Under the pieces are notes generated by a model. It was not told the DNA's origin. It saw only the letters and a program-made list of their open reading frames with translations, and did no database searches. Shown here in pieces: positions 12,401 through 24,400 of a stretch of DNA of 64,000 nt. Position numbers and translations under genes: made by a program. Each line of letters starts with the position of its first letter. Position 1 is the first letter of the stretch. Source of the DNA: Achatina immaculata. Lineage: Eukaryota > Mollusca > Gastropoda > Stylommatophora > Achatinidae. Location of the stretch: positions 48,209,430-48,273,429 of the forward strand of contig CM019692.1 in assembly GCA_009760885.1 (NCBI GenBank), given 5' to 3'.

Positions 12401-15400
12401 GTGTTTAACTCATATTCTATCACATAAAAAATCAAAAGACTACGCCCAAAAAAAAACCAATATATTAAAAAAAAACACACTTGTCACATTTCTCTGTAAA
12501 TTGATATGATGCTTATAATTAGCTTATCCTTCTCTTGTCTTGTGGATTGATATGATGCTTATAATTAGCTTATCCCTCTCTTGTCTTGTGAGAGCCCAAG
12601 ACACGTAGGGCTGCTAGTAGCAAGAAATTTCCATTGTCTTCTTGACTGTCCCCTTTGTTTACCAGCATTTTCTCTGCTGTAAATCTCCCTGTCTCTTTTG
12701 GTTGTCCCATGCTTCTTTTATCCTGTGGAGTCTACACTGAAGCTGATTCTGGTAAGAATTTGTCTGTCATTCCTATAATGCGACAACTCTATTGCCACCT
12801 TCTTTCAGTCACTGTTGACAATGGTGTCATGTCTGTTTCTCTTAACAATAGGGCACAACTTATAGTATTTGACCAGAAAGCTTTTAACTTGTGTAGACAC
12901 TTGGTTTAGAAGATGTTAAGCTTGCATGCTGTTGTGTGTGTCATTTTCCAGCATTCACTCCCATTTAGTAAGATACTTAAAACACTGCTTTTTAAATATT
13001 CTACATTTGGCTGTCTGGCTTATCTTTTTTGGATCTTCGGTCTTCATATCTGGTTGAGTGCAGGCCAAGTTGTTGGGCTTTATTTATCCTTACTCCAATT
13101 TATTTACTACTTCAACTTATTTACTACTGTCTCCATCTGCTGGATGTCTTCTTCTTCTTCTTCGTTCGCATTGTCTGTCTATATCTGTAGTCCTGTCTCT
13201 TGAATAAATTTCACTGCTTTTTGTAATTCATGTATGGAACCGTAGAGCTTATCTTCTTTAGTGGTTTCACTGGGCCAGTAATTATTTCTCAGTGTTTCAT
13301 AGTTGGTGCAGTCCTGGAGGATACGTTCCACAGTTTGGGGCACCTGGGCACATGTACATAGCTTAGTAGTACCAACCTTAAACTTTGTATACATATGACT
13401 TCGGAGGCGGCTGTGTCCTGTTCAGAGACGAAGATGGTGACTTGTTCCTTTCTGTTTAGCATGTGATATCATCATGTGATGATGTTTGTGGCTTCCTGTA
13501 GGTTTTTATCATGCTTTTCTTCTGATTATATGTGATTGGTATGTCTGGTTGCTCCATTTCAGTGCCCTCTTTGGCCAGATGGTCAGCTTTCTCATTGCCT
13601 GGTATCCCACAGTGAGAGGGAATCCATTGCAAAGTGACTCCATGTTGTAAGCCAATTTTTGACAAGGCATCCTTAAGGTCTGGTAGTTTGTTGCACTGAA
13701 GAGCTTCCAGTACTGATTTTGCATCTGTGAGAATTACTACAGGACATGTATCAATTCTGGAGTCTGATAGTTTTTCAACTGCAGCAATAATTGCCCTAAC
13801 TTCTGCATCAAAGTTGTTGCAGTATTTTCCAGTGGGTATGGAAATCTTGTCAGTGGTGTTGTTTGGATAATCAATATATGCTCCTGCCCCTCCATTCTTT
13901 ATGGCATTGTGTGCAGATCTGTCTGTGTACACACGTATCCAGGTGTCACATGGATATTTGTCATCTAGAACACTAAGTGTGGCTGTTGATCTTGCAAGGC
14001 TGCTTTGCATCTCACCATTCTGCACACCTTTCACTTCAGTCTGAATAGTTATTTGTGTATAATCTGCTTCTTTCCATGGTGTATGCTCTGGTACAGATGA
14101 TAATGGAGTGACTACAGTTGGAAGGTCAGGTATCAGCTTACGCATACGCTTGGTCTGGTGAATGAAGCTGCTTCTTTTAATCCGGCTTAATGCCAAGTTA
14201 TTGAATCTCTCCTTCAGGGGATGGCTTACAGAGCTAAGGAATTTCTCTCCCATGGTCATGACCTTTGTGTCTCTATGTTCCTTTAGCGCTTGAATACCAA
14301 CTATTTTCTGCATTTCTAATCTGCTGGATGTGAATTCCTTGACTTCTTCAGCTAGCAAATGGTTTACTGTGATTCGCCTAATGATTTCAACTTTTTGTTT
14401 CAATAGTTTGGTCTTATTTTGTTCACTTATAGTCTAGCATTGCTTGCTTTTGTTGTCAGCCTATTTGTCTTCTCTTTCTTGCCCTTGTGTCTGTTTGAGA
14501 GTATTATGTCATCCGTGAAGTCCAGCTCTTCTAATGTTGGTGTTAATGACCACTATGCCTCCTTGTTGGTCTGCTATTGTTTCTTTCATCATCCAATCAG
14601 TGGCAAGGATGAACAGTGTTGACAACAGAATGCACCCCTGTTTCACCCCAGTTATAATTAACTTACGAGGGATGTTCAGAAAGTAATGCACCACATTTTT
14701 TTTTTTCAACTAATAATGAAGATAGAAGCGTGAAATTTTGCATTCTTTAAATATGGCATGTGCCGATTGTGTGAAACCAAAATTGCACCACAAATGGCTG
14801 AAGAATATGGCTACCCTAACTGTTGAAATGGAGCATGTTAGCAACTTGTGGTATAAGCAGCGAATTGTGATAGAATTTCTCATTGCAGAGAAGGAAACTG
14901 TTGTGAACATTCACACGTGTCTATGTGATGTGTATGGAAGTTTTGCAGTCGACAGGAGTACAGTCAGTCGCTGGGTTCTGAGAATCAAAGAATCAATAAG
15001 TGGAGATAAGGAGTTGCACGATTGGCCACGCTGTGGATGTTCTGCCATAGCCACCAGGGCAGAAATGTTTAAATGTGCTAAGGGCATTATTATTACTGAT
15101 AGGCGTATCACTACTCAATAATTGGGTTTAAAGCTGTCAGTCAGCAATGGTAGTGCAAATGCAGTTATAAAAGCTCTCGGATTTTCTAAGGTTTGTGCAA
15201 GATGTGCTCCTTGAAGTCTCACAAATGAAGATCGGTTGCAAAGGAAAGCAATTTCTTCTATTTTTTCATCATGGCATAAGCTAGTGTTTTGATTTAGGTC
15301 AGAGGTGCTCCAGTCAGTCCATCTGTAAAAGTGAGCACTTGGCATGTCAAGATTTAGGGAAGGAGAGGCCAGGCATGATACTCTCCATGTCACTCACTAG

Positions 15401-18400
15401 TACACTGACAGATCAAAGGGTATATGACACAACATCTTTTATATGCCCCAAATTGCAGTAAGGTTTTTGGCTGACTGACCTAACTGTCATCATCTTCATC
15501 ATTATCATCTTGAGATTTCAAGAGCCATGTTTTCAGGATAAGTCCGCAGTTTTTTGGGTTTTCTGTGCTAGTCCCGTACTTTTCTTTTCTATCATCCCAG
15601 TCAAGGTCTGATTGTGTATGTCTGTGCTGACACTTGAGATAAGTATACTTTTACTTGCACACAGAGCTAAGTATTTTACATAACATATCTGCCGTTTTAA
15701 ATAAGAATATGTTTTAAAAATGTAAACTGTGTATTGTAACTTTGTTCATTCATTCATTTGCATGTCCATTGCGGAACTTTGCCTCCCAAACAGCACTCCT
15801 GTAGGCCTCTCGTTTGTGAGAAAGATGGCCTGCTGCTGCTGCATCCATCTGCAGATCGTCAACGATATCTTGCAGCCATCTTCGTTTTAGTCTTCCTCTT
15901 TTTCTTTTTCCCATTATGTATCCTTCCAATACGGTCTTCTCTAAATTATCATGACGTTTAATGTGTCCAAAATATTTAAGTTTTCTCTCTTTAATCCTCT
16001 TTACTAGCCAGTCTTCTTCAATATTAACTCTTTCCATGCTATTGGTCGATATAGTGATGCTTCCAGTATCCCGAAGCTACCATATGGTCACTATAATGAT
16101 CATTGTTTGTTTCATTAAAACAAGCGGTGTAACATTTAGATTGTACATATTTCGTCCGCGATTCTGGTGACACTTTTCAAAATGGCGAAAGAGTGCCTAG
16201 TTACGAGCGATGCCGAGCGAGAAAAAGGACGAGAAGCGTGGAAATTTTTCAATTTTTGACGATGTAGATAGGGGTATGGACATAGCCTATGGCCACCCCG
16301 CTGCTCTTGAATGTTTTCTAAGTAGATTTAGACATATTTAGATGACTGGAGAAGTAGTTAGGAGTAGTTAGGAGGTTAGTTCAGACATTCATTCAGCGAG
16401 AATGCAACACAGAATCACAATACGAGATCGACAAGTAGATCTACACATCTCAGATGGTAAGTAGTGCAGATCTAGACCTAGCCGATGGTGAGCTGGCCAC
16501 AATTAGTGTCTAAAAACATCACATTACTTCTTTTTTCCTAAAAAACTCTGCATTTATGAAATGTTCATTCATTTAGCTATACTTTGAAACATTACGTATA
16601 CGGAAGTACATGGAAATACTGTTTTCCATTCCATTTTACAACTAGACCCCCTTACAGACCAAGATCCGCGTTTTTAGTCCCGTTCGTACCCATACGTCCA
16701 CTTTTCGCCCTACGCACGGGAAGAGTTAAGCTCTTGTAGTATAGATATATTTGTTCTTTTTTGTGTCCACGATATTTGGAGAACTCTTCTGTACCATTTA
16801 CATTCAAAGGCATTTATGTGTTTCTCAGCTGTTTTGTTAAGTGTCCAGGTCTCACAGGCATATGTTGCGATGGGAAAGATGCATGCCCTTAAAAATCTTA
16901 TTTTTGTGGTTCTGTCTGCTCCTCTTCACAGATTCTTTATTTGTTTTACTTTCTAAAGAGCGATACTTGTAACTTTGTAATACAAATTAAAATCCAGAAA
17001 CAAAGTGCCTTGCATTATGTGCATAAGTAGTGTTTAACTCATATCCTATCACATAAAAAATCAAAAGACTACGCCCCAAAAAAAAACAATATATAAAAAA
17101 AACACACTTGCCACATTTCTTTGTAAACTGATATGATGCTTATACTTAGCTTATCCTTCTCTTGTCTTGTGAATTGATATGATGCTTATACTTAGCTTAT
17201 CCTTCTCTTGTCTTGTGAATTGATATGATGCTTATAATTAGCTTATCCCTCTCTTGTCTTGTGAATTGATATGATGCTTATAATTAGCTTATCCCTCTCT
17301 TGTCTTGTGAATTGATATGATGCTTATAATTAGCTTATCCCTCTCTTGTCTTGTGAATTGATATGGTGCTTATAATTAGCTTATCCCTCTCTTGTCTTGT
17401 GAATTGATATGATGCTTATAATTAGCTTATCCCTCTCTTGTCTTGTGAATTGATATGATGCTTATAATTAGCTTATCCCTCTCTTGTCTTGTGAATTGAT
17501 ATGATGCTTATAATTAGCTTATCCCTCTCTTGTCTTGTGAATTGATATGATGCTTATAATTAGCTTATCCCTCTCTTGTCTTGTGAATTGATATGATGCT
17601 TATAATTAGCTTATCCCTCTCTTGTCTTGTGAGAGCCCAAGACACATGGTTTTCCACATATGTTGGCCCTTCACTGTCTTCTTGACTGTCTCCTTTGTCA
17701 GTCCTTTGTTTACCAGCATTTTCTCTGCTGTAAATCTCCCTGTCTCTTTTAGTTGTCCCATGCTTCTTTTATCCTGTGGAGTCTACATTGAAGCTGATTC
17801 TGGTAAGGATTTGTCTGTCATTCCTATATGTGACCACTCCATTGCCACCTTCTTTCAGTCACTGTTGACAATGGTGTCATGTCTGTTTCTCTTAACAATA
17901 GGTCACAACTTATAGTATTTGACCAGAAAGCTCCTTTTATCGTGCGTGGACACTTGGTTTAGAAGATGATAAGTCTGCATGCTGTTGTGTGTGTCATTTT
18001 CCAGCATTCACTTCCATTTAATAAGATACTTAAAACACTGCTTTTTAAATATTCCACCACTGCTTTTTAAATATTCTGCATTTGGTTGTCTGGCTTATCT
18101 TTTTTGGATCTCCAGATATGGTTGAGTGTAGGCCAAGTTGTTGGGCTTTATTTATCCGTAATTTACTACTGTCTCCATCTGCTGGATGTGAATTCCTTGA
18201 CCTCTTCAGATAGCAAATGGTTTACTGTCATTGGCCTAATGATTTCAACTTTTTGTTTCAATACTTTGGTCTTATTTTGTTCACTTATAGTCCAGCATTG
18301 CTTGCTTTTGTTGTCAGCCTATTTGTCTTCTCTTTCTTGCCCTTGTGTATGTTTGAGAGTATTATGTCATCCGTGAAGTCCAGCTCTTCTAATGTTGATG

Positions 18401-21400
18401 TTAATAACCTCTGTGCCTCTTTGTTGGTCTGCTATTGTTTCTTTCATCATCCAATCAGTGGCAAGGATGAACAGTGCCGACAACAGAATGCACCTCTCTT
18501 TTGCCCCAGTTATAATTAACTTATGTAAAAAGACCAGTATAAAACCACACAATTGAAGTTATTTGCAATATTCTTATGAACATCTACAGTTTGTGGTGTG
18601 CTGCAGGAAAAGAGTTGAACAATATGAGTTAGCTTTGAATACCTAGAATGTGAAAATTACCTTGTTCATATGTTACTGAATTTGTTGCAGGGTCCACCAG
18701 ACTCATTATGAACAGTTTGGGGAAATAACTGGCAGCGTACACATATCCAGTTACCAAGTTCAGGAGATCAAAGTGCAAGGAGTGAGGGATCATTCTTATG
18801 GTACATCTGATAGTTTAGATAAATGAATGCACTCACAAAGCACAAATGAATGAGTCAAGACCAGTGTTTCCCTATGTGGGGCATCTGCCCCTCATGAGAG
18901 GGGAGGGCAGGAATGTTCTTGTATTTATATTATACTTTTTCAGGACTTGGTTGATTCGTATGCTGTTTGTGGGGGTGGGGGGGGGAGATCAAAATTTTCA
19001 GGACGTTGAGGTAGGGCATGATCTATTGGGAAACACTGGTCTAGACCCAAAAGCTAACCACCCTCTCCTTTGAGATGAACAAGAAAAATGTGTTCATCTG
19101 AATGCACATTTAGTATTCATGGAACTTTATATTGATATGCTATATTTTTGTTACCATTTCTAAAAACCAATGTTATTGAGTATTTTTTAAAAATATATTC
19201 TCTATCACAGTTGTTCTCTATCTCAGTGGTTCTCAACTTGTAGTTAGCAAACCACAAGTGTGTCTTCAGCACATTATCAGATGGTCCATGGCTGTGCTAT
19301 TTATTTGGTGTTAAGTGTCATCCATTATATAGAAAAGGTTTTTGTCATTATGATATCACATATAGGACGGTGGTCAACAACTTCAATGTAGTTGAAAAAG
19401 TGGTTGTTGAATGTAAAAAGGTTGGGAACCACCACTCTTTTGGACCTGTTATTGGGCCATCATTTCTCTGTATGCTTCATTATAGCCAAAAGACATTGTT
19501 TCTAGACTGACCTGGTTATGCTGTAGGCAATATCCAAAATAGCCAACTGCCTAAAACAGGTTGTCTCTGTGTATGTGAAGTATTAGAATCCTGTTATCAC
19601 AGCTTGTCCTACCATGGGTAACTGCAGAATTCTGAGAAAGGTCACATCATGTCCAGATAAACTAAGTAAGTAAATTGAACCAAGGTGAAAGGTAAAATCC
19701 CCATTTCCATGCCATTAAGGCAGTTTGGGGGTACAGTGTTAGTCCTATATTTGATGTGGTCAGTATCATACCTCGTCACATTTACCTTCCCAGATTTATC
19801 TGGTACCAGATTTTGTCTGAGTCAAGAAAGTTTATAACTGAGTCACGTAGTAAAACATTTTGCAAGGTTTTTTTTTTTTGGTTCTTTTGTAAATTGTGTC
19901 CACCCTCTCTAGACACTGATGAAGTCCCTAACTCACAGGACTTAATTTCTCGTGAAAATCCTGCATTCAATTCATTCACTGACGGTTGCATGTGCAGTAC
20001 ATGCCTAGCAGACAGATATTATCCATCTTCTGATTTTGTCCAGCATTTGTGTGTCAGAAATCCGTTTCCCAGCTGAGTAAACTGGATGGTGCCTGAAGCA
20101 GGTCACAGACCTTTATCTGTCCTGTTGAGAAGACAAGTCACTGTTAACATCTAGCCAGCTCGTGTCCCAAAGTTTATATCAGCAGTTCCCAACCTCTTAT
20201 ACACGTGACCGTAAACCAACAGTGGCACATGACATGTGGTCCATTAAAAATATGAAAAAAAAAATACTGAAATTCAACAAAAATTATTTACATGTAATAG
20301 TAGCAAATGTGACTGCTATTATTTTAATATTTAGGTTTGAAAATGTAGAACTTCTGTAAAATCCTATAATTTGTTTTCTTTTTTCTTGTTATTAAATTTG
20401 TGGGTTTTTTTTTTTTTTTCCACAAATGTTTATATTTTATCGCAATTCTACTTCAGAACCTCACCATGATCCTAGATTGGTTCACAACTTGTTTCATATA
20501 GTTCTTGTGTTTAATACAACATTAACTCTCCTGCCCAGTTTAAAGTGGCACATCTGATGGAGTTGTAGAACTTTTATGTTTTGTTTTATTCTCTATGATA
20601 GAGTTTCCTACTAAATATAACTTCAATGATTTCATTATTACTCATTCTTTTTGTTCAGGTAATATCAGAGACTGGAAAAAGTTCCATCGTTACGCTCTCA
20701 ATTATGCTTACTTAGAAGACGGAACTGCCTTGTGTGTTGGAGCAATTTGCATGCCAGTAACACTTTCTAGGTATGTACATAACACCTTTTTTTTTTAAAC
20801 TTTAATATTACTATTGTTTTTGTTTTATGTCTGTTTATGTCTTATCTTTTTATTATTTCCCTCAATAGCACCTCACCCAGCTGTAGAAATGGGTACCTGA
20901 TTTCTTCTGGAGTTGGGGAAGAAAAGGTGGCCAGGAGTGATGCTGATCATATATACCCTCTAGTGTCAATATGGTCCAAGCTGGCTTCAGGCAAGGAAGA
21001 GGATCAAGAGATCATATATTCAATCTAAGATTAATAATAGAGAAATGCAGGGAGTTTAATGTGAATCTATATTTATCCTTTATAGACTACTCAAAGGCAT
21101 TTGATTGTGTACAACACCAGAAACTTTGGGAAATAATGGAAAAAATGGGATTTCCAACACATTTGATACAATTAACATCACTGCTGTATTTAGACCAACA
21201 AGCAGCAGTAAGAATAAATGGTGAAACAACAAGTTGGTTTGACATAAAACAAGGGGTCCGTCAGGGGTGCATATTGTCACCCTACTTATTTAACTTGTAT
21301 ACTGAAAATATAATGAGGAATGTTAGAGAAGATGCAGACAAAGAATATTACGATGCCATAACAGTTGGAGGTTATGAAATACCAGAGATTAGATATGCTG

Positions 21401-24400
21401 ATGACACAGTATTGCTGTCCACAACACAAGAAGGAATGGAAAAACTAATTATGTCGGTCCGCAAGAACAGCGAAGAGCAGAACCTCTATCTTAATGCAAA
21501 GAAAACTAAAGTGATGACAACTGACAAAACAAACAAGGCAACTGAAATATGTATCAATGAGGAAAAACTGGAAAAAGTGGAGAGTTTTGAATATCTTGGA
21601 TCACTACTAACTAATAATGGAGATACAATGAGGGAAATTAAAAGGAGGACATCTATTGCTCTTCAGAAAGTAAAACAAATAAAGAATCTGTGGAGAGGAG
21701 CAGACAGAACCACAAAAATAAGATTTTTAAGGGCATGCATCTTTCCTATCGCAACATATGCCTGTGAGACCTGGACACTTAACAAAACAGCTGAGAAGCA
21801 CATAAATGCCTTTGAATGTAAATGCTATAGAAGAGTTCTCCAAATATCGTGGACACAAAAAAGAACAAATATATCTATACTACAAGAGCTTAATATTGAA
21901 GAAGGCTGGCTAGTAAAGAGGATTAAAGAGAGAAAACTTAAATATTTTGGCCACATTAAACGTCATGATAATTTAGAGAAGACCGTATTGGAAGGATACA
22001 TAATGGGAAAAAGAAAAAGAGGAAGACCGAAACGAAGATGGCTTCAAGACATCGTTGATGATCTGGAAATGGATGCAGCAGCAGCAGGCCATCTTGCTCA
22101 CAACCGAGAGGCCTACAGGAGTGCTGTTTGGGAGGCAAAGTTCTGCAATGGACATGCAAAGGAATGAATGAATGAAGTGTGCTGATGGGTCAAGGAATAT
22201 ATGGGCACTAGCACCATATCCCTATGTGCCTCTAAGGCATGGCAGGATTACCTTTAACTATACAGCACTGTGGTTTATAGTCATGAAAGCAAAGAAAATG
22301 GATTTTAATTTTTGCTGTAAACATCATATCTTATTTTATCAGATTATTGGAAGTTATGCTGCACCAATTTGTATGGGTGTCCGAGTGGTGAAGTGATTAG
22401 TGCACTAGTCTCTCATAGCTAATTGCTAGGTTGGGTTTTGAACCTGGCTGGAGGTGCCCCAGTCTCCCAGCTGTAGAAATGGGTACCCGACTTCTTCTGG
22501 AGTTGGGGAAGGAAAGGCGGCCAGGCGTGCTACTGACCACATCACCCTCTAGTGTGCTGACAGGTCAAGGAAACTATGGCCATTAACACCTCTAAGGCAG
22601 GACAGGTCTACCTTTATCTTACTTTTTTTTTTTTTTTTACCAATTTGTATATCAATAAATTGTAGATTGGTGGTACCAAACACCATAAGAAATAACATCT
22701 TATTAGCAGAAATGCAGATGAAACCACTGACAACAATTATTGAGGAAAGACGCTGGCGATGGTTGAGACATGTGCTCTGAATGACTGACAACTCACTACC
22801 AAAAATAACACTAAGATGGACACCACAGGGGAACAGAAGTAAGGGTAGACCAAAAGAGACATGGAGAAGAACAACAGAAAGGATGTTGAGCAATAGAGGG
22901 CTCACCTGGGCAAGAGCAGAAAAAAAGGCAAAGGACAGGCATTTGTGGAAAACCCTTGCGGAAGCCCCATGTGCCCTGGGCACTTAAGGTTCAGAGAGAG
23001 AGAGAGAAATTGTAGATATTTTTAACTGGTTTTTTTTTTTTAAGATAAACAATATTGTTCATTGTAATGTGCTTGTTTCTAAACTTGGCTATAGTATTTA
23101 TCGTTTAATACTTTAATTCAGACTGGTTGTAGGTTACATCTTCCATCCAGATGGAACTATGGATCCTGTTAGGGACACCGATTTTGAGTTTCATGTCCAT
23201 GGAAACGATGGATATCCTCCAGATAAACTTGATGTAAACTTCACAGCAGGTGTGTTTCTGTTATCACTAGGTCACTTATTAATGGCTAATTCAGTGATTT
23301 TTTTTGTTGTTGACAAAAGTTGTAAGCTGTTTACTTAGGCAAAGTCTCATTTTGTAGAACAGAACTTTCTGTGATATCCTGATTTCCTTTCACTGAGAGT
23401 TTGTGAAGTGCAGTCCAGTCCAGCAGGCTTTGCTATTTAGATAAGATATTTTCCATCTTTTAAGAGTTTTATATTTTTTTAAGGACTAGCCATACAACTA
23501 CTTGGTCTACTAATCTGGTGGTACCATGTTCAGATCCCAGCATTATGGTTTTTTTTCTGGTACCACCACATCAAAAAGGCACCAGGGTCTGCCCAGCCTT
23601 TCAAAATGGGTACCAGAGAAATCTGGTAAGGTAAAATGCCACCTGGCACAATACTGACCACATCACACTCATATGCTGAAGGTCTTGGAATTCTGAGCCT
23701 AACACTGTATCCCTTAATGGCATGGAAATGGAGCGTTTACCTCTAGGCTAAGTGGTTAGTGCACTAGTCTCTCATGGTGAAGATCAGGGGTTTGAATCTG
23801 GCTGGAGGCGCCCCAGTCACCCAGCTGTAGAAATGGGTACCCGATTTCTTCTGGAGTTGAGGAAGGAAAGGTGGCCAGGCGTGATACTGGCCATATCACC
23901 CTCTAATATGCTGACGGGTCAAGGAAAATATGGGCACTAACACCATATCCCCATGTGCCTCTAAGGCATGACAGGATTACCTTTAACCATACAACACTGT
24001 GGTTTATAGTCATGAAAGCAAAGAAAATGGATTTTCTTTTTTTTTCCCCCCAGGTAACCAAAAGTATCACTTATTTTGTGAAGTGATCCAGTGCCCAGTG
24101 TTTTACATGGGCAAGGAATGGGATGCAAAGATTTTTGAGAGGTTTTGCACTTACACTGTGAATGGACTGAAGGGATGGGGCATCAGTGAGTGGGAGTACA
24201 GGTGAGACATTGAAATGATTAATGATTTATTTATTGGCGAAGCTGCCAATTGGACTAATGGGTTGAGGCTGGCCAAAAACACTGTCCTGTTTCCATGTGA
24301 AGTTCCTAGTATTAGATGTTGTGGAAACTGGTCAGTGGACTAAGTATCTGTGTATGTATTCCAGTGACTGAATCATCAACCATGAGAAGGGGTTGCCCCT

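Larger units (their letters stand above)
15258..18523. repeat. Segmental duplication, copy 2 (intron 4)
   Basis: Collinear with copy 1 but altered three ways. A family A LINE is inserted at 15745-16966. The 46-bp minisatellite has grown from two to about eleven units. About 1.2 kb containing the RNase H block is missing, the deletion falling between two CTGCTGGATGT direct repeats seen at both edges of the block in copy 1. Confidence 0.88.

Noticed and set aside
22549..22983. 144-codon - strand frame
   Set aside because: Antisense of the family B LINE insertion at 22668-23006, the same artefact as frames at 4187, 34814 and 43504.
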